NCBI GenBank assembly: GCA_045599965.1
Contig: JAZRXA010000045.1
Location: forward strand, 1 to 35,180
Direction: 5' to 3'
DNA length: 35,180 nt
DNA from: RGIG5612 sp045599965
GTDB lineage: Bacteria > Bacillota > Clostridia > Lachnospirales > Lachnospiraceae
Position numbers and translations under genes: made by a program
Shown here: in pieces, positions 6,602-14,959 of the stretch
Numbering within the stretch: the stretch's first letter is position 1
How the letters are laid out: each line of letters starts with the position of its first letter
Notes under the pieces: generated by a model
The model's database searches: none
Told to the model about the DNA's origin: nothing
What the model saw: only the letters and a program-made list of their open reading frames with translations

Positions 6602-9259
6602 ATGGGGGAAGTTGAATATTTAAGTAGAATTAATAGCTTAAATATTTCTAGTTCTATTGATGATGTAGTAAGTCTTAAAAAATCTGATTTCACAAGTCAA
6701 AAAGAAGATGAAATAAAAAAGATAAATACATGTTGCAGAGCATGTATAGCTAACTGCGGCGTTATTGCCACGGTTAAAAATGGAAGAGTCATCAAGTTAG
6801 AAGGAAATCCTGATGACAAGATGAGCAAAGGCAGAATGTGTGCAAAGGGGCTAGCTGGAATTCAAGCACTTTACCACCCAAACAGAAATAAATATCCTAT
6901 GAAAAGAGTAGGAGAACGTGGAGAGAGTAAATGGAAAAGAATTTCATGGGACGAAGCTTTAGGCACAATTGCTGACAAACTTGTTGAAGTAAAAAAAGAG
7001 TATGGCGCTGAAAGCGTATTTTGTTCTACAGGTGGCGGTGGCAATCCAGAAATTTGGAGCATAGCAAGGTTTTGTAATATTTTTGGAACTCCAAACTGGT
7101 TTGAACCTGGTTGCGCACAATGCTACCTTCCTAGAGTCGTTGCTTATACTATGATGTATGGCGGCGCAGATCCTAGTATTGCAGATTCTAATGCACTCGA
7201 ACTTTATTTTGATACAGAAATTAAAACGTTATTGCTTTGGGGTACAGACCCTTCTTATTCATGCCCTGCCAGTGGTGGAGGCATGGTTAACGACTTAAGA
7301 GCTAATGGTGTTAAGACAATCGTTGTTGATCCTAGATTTACACCCGATGCAGCTAAGGCAAATATTTGGCTACCTATTAGACCAGGAAGCGATGTTGCTT
7401 TAATGCTTGCATGGATTAGATATATTATTGAAAACGAACTTTATGATAAAGAGTTTGTATTAAAGTGGACTAACCTTCCTTATTTAGTTGATAGCGAAAC
7501 AAAACTTATGCCACGAGCTAAGGTTTCTAATAAAGAAGGCGAGCCAGATACTTTTTATGTTTGGGATAAAAAGACAAATTCCATGAAACCTTTAGAGTTT
7601 CCATGGGATGAAAAATTAGATGTTGCTCTAGAAGGAAGCTTTAATGTTGATGGTAAAGTATATAAGACTGGCTTTACTATGCTTAAAGAAAGTGTTGAAG
7701 AGTATACACTAGAAAAAGCTGCTAAGCTTTGTTGGTTAGATAAAGAAAAAATAGAAGAGGCAATTAAACTCTTTGCAAAAAATACACCTTCAGGTTTAGC
7801 TATAGGTGTTGCTACTGACCAAACTCCTAACTCAGTTCAAGCAGCTATGGCAGCATGTATAATCGATAGCTTAGTTGGAAACGTTGAAAGGCCTGGCGCA
7901 CTTATGCAACGTTTTAGAACATCAGGCACATTTGATATGCCTAACTATCCTGTGCCAATTTGTCCAGACTTACTTCCTGATGAACAACTTAAAAAACGTT
8001 TAGGTGGAAATGAATATAAAGGACTTGGCATTTGGTTTGCTGGACACCCAACATCTATTTTAGATGCAGCTATTACAGGTAAGCCATATCCACTAAGGGT
8101 ATGGATTGACCGTTCTGGAAATAAATTCGGTGCAGTGGCTAATTCACAAAAGATTGAAAAGGCTATAGAAAATCTTGATTTAGTTGTGCATATGTATATG
8201 TATCCAACTTCATTTTCTGCTTATGCTGATATCTTACTTCCAACTGAAGAATGGCTAGAGACAAATATGATGGTCGAAACATGCAATACACTTTGCGCAA
8301 GGCAACAAGTAACGCATCTTTGGGAAACAGTTGACGAAACAGTTATTTGGGCACAGTTAGCAAAGGCATGTGCCGAGCGAGGAGATGAGGAGTGTAAAAG
8401 AGCATTTGACCCAGAATTTATGGGCAAGAACCTTCCTTACTGGGATTCAGAAAAAGAAGTATTCGATTATTTCTTAAAACGTATAGATTTAACATTCGAT
8501 AAACTTTGCGAGATTACACCTTTCGAGTACATGAGCAAAGAAGAATGGAGAACATATTACGTTTATAAAGATATAGATAAAGAAAGTGGTAAGGCAAAAG
8601 GTTTTGCTACGCCATCTAAAAAACTAGAACTTTATTTAGAAAACATGATTACACTCGGAAGAACGGGACGTCCTTTTAGTAAGTGCGATTTGCCACCTGC
8701 TTCAAAAGATTATGAGCCACTTCCGTATTATTTAGAACCTTTTGAAAGTCCGCTAAAGGATGATGAAACATCAAAAGAATTTCCACTTATTCTTACAAGC
8801 GGAAGGGTTCCTTATTATCATCACAATACACTTAGAAATATTCCTTATCTTAGAGAAATGTATCCAGCAGCAGAAGTTTGGGTTAATCCTAAGACTGCTA
8901 GCGAGTATGGCTTAGAAACAAACGATTGGGTTTGGGTTAAATCTAAACGTGGAAAGACTAGAGGTAGACTTGTTTGCACTGAAGGCATAGGTCCTGGCGT
9001 TGTTTGGATGGAAAGATTTTGGAATCCAGAAACCCTAAATACAAAAACACATGGATGGCAAGAGATGAACGTAAATATGTTAACTAAAGCTGATGCGCCA
9101 TTTAATGATGTTGTTGGTACGTATACACTAAGAGCTTTCCAAGTAAATATTGAAAAGGCTATAGAGGCGCCAGAAGGAATTTGGCTTAATCCAGAAGACT
9201 TTAAGCAATGGCTTCCTATCAGCGAAGATGCAACGAAGGTGGTGTTTGAACATGAGTAA
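6602..9259 (+). CDS. Molybdopterin (bis-MGD) oxidoreductase, catalytic subunit, cytoplasmic
   Basis: 885-residue member of the DMSO reductase superfamily. The N-terminal [4Fe-4S] domain has Cys44/45, Cys48, Cys52 and Cys80 (CCRACIANC then GRMCAKG). The cofactor domains follow: FGTPNWFEPGCAQCYLPR carries Cys174, which aligns with the Mo/W-ligand position of formate dehydrogenases, so a cysteine-ligated metal is likely. WGTDPSYSCP, TDQTPNS and LPTEEW are typical cofactor-contact segments, and SGRVPYYHHNTLRN begins the C-terminal MopB-binding domain. There is no twin-arginine leader, so the enzyme should stay in the cytoplasm. Overall it resembles the acetylene hydratase/catechol dehydroxylase/thiosulfate reductase-like branches. 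Substrate unknown; a reductase is favoured because the next genes supply electrons. Confidence 0.93.
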   Translation: MGEVEYLSRINSLNISSSIDDVVSLKKSDFTSQKEDEIKKINTCCRACIANCGVIATVKNGRVIKLEGNPDDKMSKGRMCAKGLAGIQALYHPNRNKYPMKRVGERGESKWKRISWDEALGTIADKLVEVKKEYGAESVFCSTGGGGNPEIWSIARFCNIFGTPNWFEPGCAQCYLPRVVAYTMMYGGADPSIADSNALELYFDTEIKTLLLWGTDPSYSCPASGGGMVNDLRANGVKTIVVDPRFTPDAAKANIWLPIRPGSDVALMLAWIRYIIENELYDKEFVLKWTNLPYLVDSETKLMPRAKVSNKEGEPDTFYVWDKKTNSMKPLEFPWDEKLDVALEGSFNVDGKVYKTGFTMLKESVEEYTLEKAAKLCWLDKEKIEEAIKLFAKNTPSGLAIGVATDQTPNSVQAAMAACIIDSLVGNVERPGALMQRFRTSGTFDMPNYPVPICPDLLPDEQLKKRLGGNEYKGLGIWFAGHPTSILDAAITGKPYPLRVWIDRSGNKFGAVANSQKIEKAIENLDLVVHMYMYPTSFSAYADILLPTEEWLETNMMVETCNTLCARQQVTHLWETVDETVIWAQLAKACAERGDEECKRAFDPEFMGKNLPYWDSEKEVFDYFLKRIDLTFDKLCEITPFEYMSKEEWRTYYVYKDIDKESGKAKGFATPSKKLELYLENMITLGRTGRPFSKCDLPPASKDYEPLPYYLEPFESPLKDDETSKEFPLILTSGRVPYYHHNTLRNIPYLREMYPAAEVWVNPKTASEYGLETNDWVWVKSKRGKTRGRLVCTEGIGPGVVWMERFWNPETLNTKTHGWQEMNVNMLTKADAPFNDVVGTYTLRAFQVNIEKAIEAPEGIWLNPEDFKQWLPISEDATKVVFEHE

Positions 9260-9872
9260 ATATATTTTTGTTGTTGATGTTGATCGTTGTATAGGATGCA
9301 AAGGATGCCAAGTTTCTTGCAAGATAGAAAATGAGGTTGCTTTAGGCGCAGGACGTAATCATGTATATGATGTTGGACCTACAGGAGTATTTCCAAATCT
9401 GGAGATGTACTTTTTAACTGTTATGTGTCAGCAATGCGAGAATCCTTCATGCGTAAAGGTTTGTCCTACGAATGCATGCTACATAAATGAAGAAGACAAA
9501 GTTATTTCTATAGATAAAGATAAATGCATCGCATGTCACGCATGCGAAAAGTCCTGCCCATATAACGCAATTACGTTTAATAAAGAACGCCGTGTTATGG
9601 ATAAATGCAATATATGCGCACAGCTTAGAAAAGAGGGCGAAGTTCCAGCATGCGTTAAAAATTGTTCTGGAAGCGCTTTGCATTTCGGAGATATTGAAGA
9701 TCCAGAAAGCGATGTTTCTAAACTTTTAGCTTCAGTAGAAGAAAAAGATATTCATAAGTTACCAGATACAGGAAATCATCCTGGAAACTATTATATTTTA
9801 AGACATGCTTCGTGGCAGGAAGTTTTACCAGAAGAACTCTTAAAAATGAAAGGAGGAAGAAGAGTTGAATAA
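9252..9872 (+). CDS. Four-cluster [4Fe-4S] ferredoxin subunit (DmsB/PsrB type)
   Basis: 206-residue electron-transfer subunit that pairs with molybdoenzymes. Four cysteine groups are visible: Cys13/16/19/23, Cys59/62/67/71, Cys92/95/98/102 and Cys119/122/134/138, the standard pattern of DmsB, PsrB and PhsB. No membrane segment and no DmsC/PsrC-type anchor gene follow, so electrons probably come from soluble partners, the AsrA- and AsrB-like proteins encoded next. ATG 9252 overlaps the molybdoenzyme stop by 8 nt and has AAGGTGG upstream; the longer in-frame start at 9228 lies inside the previous gene and is less likely. Confidence 0.95.
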   Translation: MSKYIFVVDVDRCIGCKGCQVSCKIENEVALGAGRNHVYDVGPTGVFPNLEMYFLTVMCQQCENPSCVKVCPTNACYINEEDKVISIDKDKCIACHACEKSCPYNAITFNKERRVMDKCNICAQLRKEGEVPACVKNCSGSALHFGDIEDPESDVSKLLASVEEKDIHKLPDTGNHPGNYYILRHASWQEVLPEELLKMKGGRRVE

Positions 9873-11511
9873 TTCGCGTATAGATATGTATCACCTTCTT
9901 TCTCGTTTGTACAAAAAAGAAGTTGATGAAAAATTATTTAATAGTTTGGCTTTAATTAATTTTCCTAATGAAGGTGAAGATGAATTCGCTTTAGGATTTA
10001 AGCTGATAGCAAGTTTTATTGATGAAGAAAAATTTGATTTAGAAAAGACACTTGATTGCTTAGCAGCTGATTTTGCAAAAGTTTTCTTAGGCGCTGGAAT
10101 TAAGGATGCTAATGCAGCTTATCCATTTGAATCGGTTTATACAAGTAAGAAAAAACTTGTTATGCAAGAGGCCTGGGAAGAGGTTAGAAGCATATATGGT
10201 GAGCACCAAGTAGTCTTAGATTCTAATGATGGTGAATTTTTAGAAGACCATATTGGATGTGAATTAGAATTCATGGCATTCTTAATTAAAGAGAGTGCTT
10301 CTAGCAAAGAACAATTAGATTTTCTTAAAGAGCATCTAAGCTGGGTAGAAAAATTTGCTAGTGATGTTGAAGGCCAAGCAGATACTAAATTTTATAAAGG
10401 TTTAGCAAAAATCACATTAGGTTTTCTTAACGAAGAAAAAATGTACTTAGAAGAAAAATGTGCTTCTAAAGATAATGAGATAAATAGTTTTAAGGTTTCG
10501 GAAAATGAATTTGATGAAATTCTTAAAAGCCTTTCAAAAGATTATGTTATTTACGCGCCTAAGAAGTTTATGAGTGGTGCGGGAGAAGATGCCAAAATAA
10601 TTAAATACGATAGAGTTAATTCTCTTAGCGAAATAGTATTTGATAAGATTTCAGATTTTTCTCCAAAGGAGAGTTATTATCCAATAAGCCAGACAATGTT
10701 TTATTTTACTGAGTCAGAGGTTATTGAAAATAACTTGAAAGATGATAAAGGTATTTTAGTTTTTGCCCGCCCTTGCGATATAAACGCAATGAAGCGCTTA
10801 GATAATATATTTCTTAATAATGGTGGGGTAGAAGATTTTTATTATGCTAGATTAAGGAAGAAAGTAAAGATTGTAATGATGGAATGCAAAGAATCTTTTG
10901 AAAATTGCTTTTGCGTTTCAATGGGAACTAATTTAGCTGACAACTACGATCTTGCAATACGCTTAGAAGATGAAATTAAAGTACAAGTTAAAAATTCTGA
11001 GTTTTTAAGATTGTTTGAAGGTAAAGAGAAGGTTAACTTCACACCAGAATATGTAAAAGAAAATAAAAGAAAAGTTAACGTTCCAGAAATTAAAGACAAA
11101 GATACACTTTTGTGGATTAGCAAACAAGATTTTTGGAATCAATTTAATGAAAAATGTATTGGTTGTGGCGGATGCAATACTGTCTGCGGAACATGTAGCT
11201 GCTTTGACACTGTAGATATTATTTATAACGAAAGTTCAAAAGAAGGTGAAAGAAAAAGAGTTTGGTCTTCTTGTATGCTTGAAGATTTTACCAGGACCGC
11301 TGGTGGCGCAAGAGCTAGAAAAACGGCAGGAGAAAATATGCGCTTTAAGGTTATGCACAAATTTTATGATTACAAAGAAAGATTTGGAATGGAAAATATG
11401 TGCGTAGGTTGCGGAAGGTGCGTAAATAGATGCCCTGAGGATATTGACTTTATTGATACTGTAAATGGGTTAACAAAATTAATAGAAAAATATAAGGAGG
11501 AGCAAAGATAA
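9865..11511 (+). CDS. TorD-type molybdoenzyme chaperone fused to AsrA-type iron-sulfur protein
   Basis: Single uninterrupted 548-residue ORF with two domains. Residues 1 to about 205 are an all-helical TorD/DmsD-like maturation chaperone, with AAYPFESVY (85-92) and the diagnostic DHIGCELEFMAFL (128-140). Residues about 210-548 match anaerobic sulfite reductase subunit A over its full length. They include the FARPCDINAM motif, CIGCGGCNTVC with Cys431/434/437/441, and CVGCGRCVNRC with Cys513/516/519/523. AsrA-type proteins relay electrons between a flavoprotein and a catalytic subunit. The start is TTG 9865 with AGGAGG 8 nt upstream, overlapping the ferredoxin gene by 8 nt. No AsrC (siroheme) gene is present; the molybdoenzyme takes its place. 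I do not know this fusion as a described architecture. Confidence 0.88.
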   Translation: MNNSRIDMYHLLSRLYKKEVDEKLFNSLALINFPNEGEDEFALGFKLIASFIDEEKFDLEKTLDCLAADFAKVFLGAGIKDANAAYPFESVYTSKKKLVMQEAWEEVRSIYGEHQVVLDSNDGEFLEDHIGCELEFMAFLIKESASSKEQLDFLKEHLSWVEKFASDVEGQADTKFYKGLAKITLGFLNEEKMYLEEKCASKDNEINSFKVSENEFDEILKSLSKDYVIYAPKKFMSGAGEDAKIIKYDRVNSLSEIVFDKISDFSPKESYYPISQTMFYFTESEVIENNLKDDKGILVFARPCDINAMKRLDNIFLNNGGVEDFYYARLRKKVKIVMMECKESFENCFCVSMGTNLADNYDLAIRLEDEIKVQVKNSEFLRLFEGKEKVNFTPEYVKENKRKVNVPEIKDKDTLLWISKQDFWNQFNEKCIGCGGCNTVCGTCSCFDTVDIIYNESSKEGERKRVWSSCMLEDFTRTAGGARARKTAGENMRFKVMHKFYDYKERFGMENMCVGCGRCVNRCPEDIDFIDTVNGLTKLIEKYKEEQR

Positions 11512-12299
11512 TGAAAAATATTATGAAACCTTCTCCACATAAAATATTAAAGATAGTTCGTGAAACTAGTGCGGAATTTACTTTTAGGGTTGAATGCGAC
11601 GATGAAGTTTTGCATGGACAATTCTATCAACTTTCAATTCCAAAAGTTGGAGAAGCCCCTATTTCAGTTAGCGGAAAAGGAGAGGGATTTTTAGAGTTTA
11701 CGATAAGAAAAGTTGGCCGTTTAACAGAAGGCATTTTTGGACTTAATGAAGGTGACTTTTTATTTATGCGTGGACCTTATGGAAATTCTTTTTTTGTAGA
11801 GCAGTTCGAAAATAAACCTTTAGTAGTTATCTGCGGTGGTACAGGAATGGCGCCGGTTAAAACTTTGCTAAATCATTTTTATGATAATGAAAATATTTGC
11901 AAAGAGGTTTATTTGATAGCAGGATTCAAAGATGAAAAGAGTGCACTCTTTAATGAAGATAGAAAAAAATATTCTAATAAGTTTCATACAATTTACACTT
12001 TAGATAATAGCGAGGCAGAAGGCTTTGAAAAGGGATTGGTTACGGAACATGTTAAGAAGATTCCTTTTGATAAGTTTGAAGATTACAATATAGTGATTGT
12101 TGGTCCGCCAGCTATGATGAATTTCACCGCATTAGAATGCATAAAAAATGGTGCGGCTGAAGAAAAAATATGGGTTTCGTTTGAAAGAAAGATGTCATGT
12201 GCAGTAGGAAAGTGCGGACATTGCAAAATCAATGAGACTTATGTGTGCCTAGAAGGGCCAGTATTCAATTATAAAAAATCGAAAAATCTATTTGATTAA
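11511..12299 (+). CDS. AsrB-like FAD/NAD(P)H-binding oxidoreductase subunit
   Basis: 262-residue flavoprotein of the ferredoxin-NADP+ reductase superfamily, like sulfite reductase AsrB and the gamma subunit of sulfhydrogenase. The N-terminal beta-barrel for FAD has APISVSG. The nucleotide domain has VVICGGTGMAPVKTLL and IVIVGPPAMM. The C-terminal [2Fe-2S] site is CAVGKCGHC with a fourth Cys in YVCLEGPVF. It is expected to take electrons from NAD(P)H and pass them to the AsrA domain. The ATG shares one base with the upstream stop and has AAGGAGG ahead of it, so the two are coupled. It is the last gene of the operon; a terminator follows. Confidence 0.92.
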   Translation: MKNIMKPSPHKILKIVRETSAEFTFRVECDDEVLHGQFYQLSIPKVGEAPISVSGKGEGFLEFTIRKVGRLTEGIFGLNEGDFLFMRGPYGNSFFVEQFENKPLVVICGGTGMAPVKTLLNHFYDNENICKEVYLIAGFKDEKSALFNEDRKKYSNKFHTIYTLDNSEAEGFEKGLVTEHVKKIPFDKFEDYNIVIVGPPAMMNFTALECIKNGAAEEKIWVSFERKMSCAVGKCGHCKINETYVCLEGPVFNYKKSKNLFD

Positions 12300-12301
12300 T
12301 T

Positions 12302-12329
12302 AAAAGATCTGCCCCATGCAGGTCTTTTT
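12302..12329 (+). terminator. Intrinsic terminator of the molybdoenzyme operon
   Basis: Stem of about 11 bp with one G-U pair (arms 12302-12312 and 12318-12328, loop CCCAT), running into a T-rich tract. It starts 3 nt after the AsrB-like stop. Confidence 0.85.
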
Positions 12330-12402
12330 CTTCTAATAGGAAATCCTTTACTAATAATCAACAGTTTTTGGGAAAATGATTGCCAAAACATAGGGGTTAA
12401 TA

Positions 12403-12456
12403 TTGCAAAAGGTTAAAAAAAGTGATAAAGTAATATAAGTTGTCGACAAGTTGACA
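12403..12456 (+). promoter_or_regulatory. Promoter region and palindromic operator before iorA
   Basis: TTGCAA (12403-12408), a 17-nt spacer and TGaTAAAGT (12423-12431) form a plausible extended promoter. The perfect palindrome TTGTCGACAA (12440-12449) then falls at the predicted start point. It has the TNGT-N2-ACNA form of several FCD-family GntR operators, and an FCD-type GntR is encoded in the same cluster (16975). A second -35-like TTGACA begins at 12451 but lacks a good -10. The rest of 12330-12517 shows nothing else clear. Confidence 0.45.
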
Positions 12457-12517
12457 TTCAACATGCAGGCATAGATGGTAATAAAAAAATTAACATATAA
12501 AAGGAAGGAAAAACGCT

Positions 12518-14305
12518 ATGAGCAAGATGATTATGAGCGGCAACGAAGCAGTTGCACGCGGTGCTTATGAAGCTGGAGCTACTTTCGCAGCAGCATATCC
12601 AGGTACTCCTAGTACAGAAATTTTGGAAAACATTGGCGGCTTATACAAAGATGATATATACAGCGAATGGGCTCCAAACGAAAAAGTAGCTGCAGAAGCA
12701 GCATTAGGTGCATCTATTGGAGGTATGAGAAGCCTTTGCGCTTTTAAACACGTTGGAATGAACGTTGCAACAGACCCTATTTTTACAGCAGGTTATTGCG
12801 GTGTTAACGGTGGTCTTATATTTATTAGCGCAGACGATCCTGGTTGTCACAGTTCACAAAATGAGCAGGACAACAGATTATATGCTCCACATGCAAAGCT
12901 TGCTATGATGGAAGCATCAGATTCTCAGGAGTGTAAAGATTATATTAAGGCAGCTTTCGAAATTTCAGAAAAGTTTGATCTTCCAATATTATTTAGAATG
13001 ACTACACGTGTTTGCCATTCAAAGAGTGTTGTTGAATTAGGTGAAAGAACAACTTCAGTTGTTGGAAAATATGAAAAGAATTCTGATAAATACGCTATGC
13101 TTCCTAGAGTAGCAAGAATGCGTCACGAAGAAGTTGAAAAACATTTAGCAGAACTTGAGGAATTTGCAAATAATTGTGAATTCAACAAAGTAGAAGAAGT
13201 CGCTGGTGCAACAGTTGGTATTATCACATCTGGTATTTCTTATCAATACGTTAAAGAAGTATTTGGAGACAGCGTAGCAGTTCTTAAATTAGGTTTGACA
13301 TATCCACAACCTAAGAAACTTATGGCTGAATTCGCTTCAAAATATGAAACATTATACGTAGTAGAAGAAGGCGAGCCATTTATTGAAAACACAATGAAAG
13401 CTCTTGGATTTGCAAATGTAATTGGCAAAGATAAACTTACTATCCAAGGCGAATTCAATACAAAAATTATAAGAGATTCTCTTACAGGCGCTAAAGATGA
13501 TTTCACATACAAAGTAGAGAATGCAAATGTTCCAGAGCGTCCTCCAGTGCTTTGTGCTGGATGTCCTCATAGAGGGTTCTATTTTGCACTTAGCAAAATG
13601 TCAGATAAATATGTATCAGCAGGCGATATTGGATGTTACGCGCTTTCTGTTAATCCACCATTATTAGGATTTGATCTTTCAATCTGTATGGGTTCAGGAT
13701 TTTCTACACTCGTTGGTCTTTCAAGAGCTCTTAAAGCTCAGGGTGATTCAAGAAAGGTTATAGGTGAATTAGGAGATTCAACATTCTTCCATTCAGGAAT
13801 TAACTCTCTTATTGATTTAGTTGCAAGCCAGACTAACGCAGTAGCAGTTATTCTTGATAACTCAATCACAGCTATGACAGGTCATCAACAAAACCCTGGT
13901 ACATTAAAGAACCTTATGGGATATGAAACACCAGCAATTGATATCGTTTCAATTGTAAAAGCACTTGGCGTTGATGATGAACACTTATTTGTTGTTGATC
14001 CAATGGATCAGGCAGCAGTTAAAGATGCTTTAGAAAAATCATTAGCAGATGGTTTATATGTAATTATTACAAAGAGACCTTGCGCTCTTATTAAAGAAGT
14101 TGCAAAAGCTAATGCTGGAAAACATGTACAGGTTAATGCTGATAAATGCGTTGGATGTAAGATGTGTACAAAGATTGCTTGCCCATCAATCGCATTTGAT
14201 GAAGTTAACAAAAAAGCTTACATTGCTGATGTTGCAAACTGTAATCAATGTACTCTTTGTATGCAACAATGTAAGGTTGGAGCAATCGAGAAAGTAGGTG
14301 AATAA
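12518..14305 (+). CDS. iorA: Indolepyruvate:ferredoxin oxidoreductase, alpha subunit
   Basis: Oxidatively decarboxylates aryl (or similar) 2-oxoacids to acyl-CoA and CO2, reducing ferredoxin; cytoplasmic, with IorB. 595 residues. The N-terminal pyrimidine-binding domain begins MSGNEAVARGAYEAG and has AYPGTPSTEI. The TPP domain has GDIGCYAL, GELGDSTFFHSG and DNSITAMTGHQQNPG, the last matching the Mg/TPP motif. The C-terminal ferredoxin domain has CVGCKMCTKIAC and CNQCTLCMQQC for two [4Fe-4S] clusters. AAGGAAGG precedes ATG 12518. The order iorA-iorB-ptb-buk suggests that the acyl-CoA is converted to acid with ATP gain. Substrate range (phenyl-, indole- or branched-chain pyruvate) cannot be read from sequence alone. 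Confidence 0.95.
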   Translation: MSKMIMSGNEAVARGAYEAGATFAAAYPGTPSTEILENIGGLYKDDIYSEWAPNEKVAAEAALGASIGGMRSLCAFKHVGMNVATDPIFTAGYCGVNGGLIFISADDPGCHSSQNEQDNRLYAPHAKLAMMEASDSQECKDYIKAAFEISEKFDLPILFRMTTRVCHSKSVVELGERTTSVVGKYEKNSDKYAMLPRVARMRHEEVEKHLAELEEFANNCEFNKVEEVAGATVGIITSGISYQYVKEVFGDSVAVLKLGLTYPQPKKLMAEFASKYETLYVVEEGEPFIENTMKALGFANVIGKDKLTIQGEFNTKIIRDSLTGAKDDFTYKVENANVPERPPVLCAGCPHRGFYFALSKMSDKYVSAGDIGCYALSVNPPLLGFDLSICMGSGFSTLVGLSRALKAQGDSRKVIGELGDSTFFHSGINSLIDLVASQTNAVAVILDNSITAMTGHQQNPGTLKNLMGYETPAIDIVSIVKALGVDDEHLFVVDPMDQAAVKDALEKSLADGLYVIITKRPCALIKEVAKANAGKHVQVNADKCVGCKMCTKIACPSIAFDEVNKKAYIADVANCNQCTLCMQQCKVGAIEKVGE

Positions 14306-14306
14306 T

Positions 14307-14876
14307 ATGAATAAAAGTATCATTTTAGTAGGTGTTGGTGGACAAGGTACTATTACAACATCTTCAATCCTTTCAAAGGGATTAATAGAAAAAGGCTATG
14401 ATGTTAAAATGAGTGAGATTCATGGTATGAGCCAACGTGGTGGTACTGTTGTTACTCAAATTAAATATGGCGAGAAAGTTTATTCACCAATTATCGGTGA
14501 TGGCGAAGCTGATTTAATCGTATCATTTGAAAAGTTAGAAGCACTTCGTGCTCTTCCATATCTTAAAGAAGGCGGCACAATCGTTACAGATGCTCGTGAT
14601 ATTTTCCCTATGCCAGTATTAACAGGCGAAGCTAAATATCCTCATGATGCAATTGAACAACTTAAAACAGCAGTCCCTAATCTTGTAGTTATCGAAGCTG
14701 CTAAAGTTGCTGAAGAACTCGGCAATGTTAAAGCTCAGAATATCGTTCTTTTAGGAGCACTTGTAAAACAACTTGGTCTTGATGATATTGATTGGAAAGA
14801 TTTAGTAGCAAAGAATGTTCCTGCAAAATTAGTTGACCTTAACCTTAAAGCTTTTGAAGCAGGTTATAACATGTAA
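14307..14876 (+). CDS. iorB: Indolepyruvate:ferredoxin oxidoreductase, beta subunit
   Basis: 189-residue partner of IorA, the gamma-type domain of 2-oxoacid:ferredoxin oxidoreductases. The diagnostic start is IILVGVGGQGTITTSSIL, then MSEIHGMSQRGGTV and VVIEAAKVAEELGN. I use ATG 14307, which begins 1 nt after the iorA stop and has TAGGTG upstream; a GTG at 14298 inside iorA is in frame but less likely. Translation is probably coupled to iorA. Confidence 0.94.
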   Translation: MNKSIILVGVGGQGTITTSSILSKGLIEKGYDVKMSEIHGMSQRGGTVVTQIKYGEKVYSPIIGDGEADLIVSFEKLEALRALPYLKEGGTIVTDARDIFPMPVLTGEAKYPHDAIEQLKTAVPNLVVIEAAKVAEELGNVKAQNIVLLGALVKQLGLDDIDWKDLVAKNVPAKLVDLNLKAFEAGYNM

Positions 14877-14885
14877 TTGAAAATT

Positions 14886-14919
14886 CCGGGCAGAATTTTT
14901 GCAAGAAAATTTTGCCCGG
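14886..14919 (+). other. Strong intergenic hairpin between iorB and ptb
   Basis: 14-bp stem with one G-U pair (14886-14899 with 14906-14919, loop TGCAAG), beginning CCGGGCAG. It starts 9 nt after the iorB stop. It is followed by TACAATTTTGT rather than a clean T tract, so it is a poor terminator and may be a partial attenuator or an mRNA stabiliser/processing site that sets different levels for iorAB and ptb-buk. Confidence 0.6.
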
Positions 14920-14959
14920 TACAATTTTGTCGTAAATTAAAAAGAGAGTAGGAGTTAAG

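Noticed and set aside
9865..12299. A true anaerobic sulfite reductase (AsrABC)
   Set aside because: There is no siroheme AsrC gene, and the genes overlap a molybdoenzyme operon instead.
12330..12517. Riboswitch or T-box in the iorA leader
   Set aside because: No conserved riboswitch core or T-box sequence with an antiterminator was found; the region is short and fits promoter plus operator.
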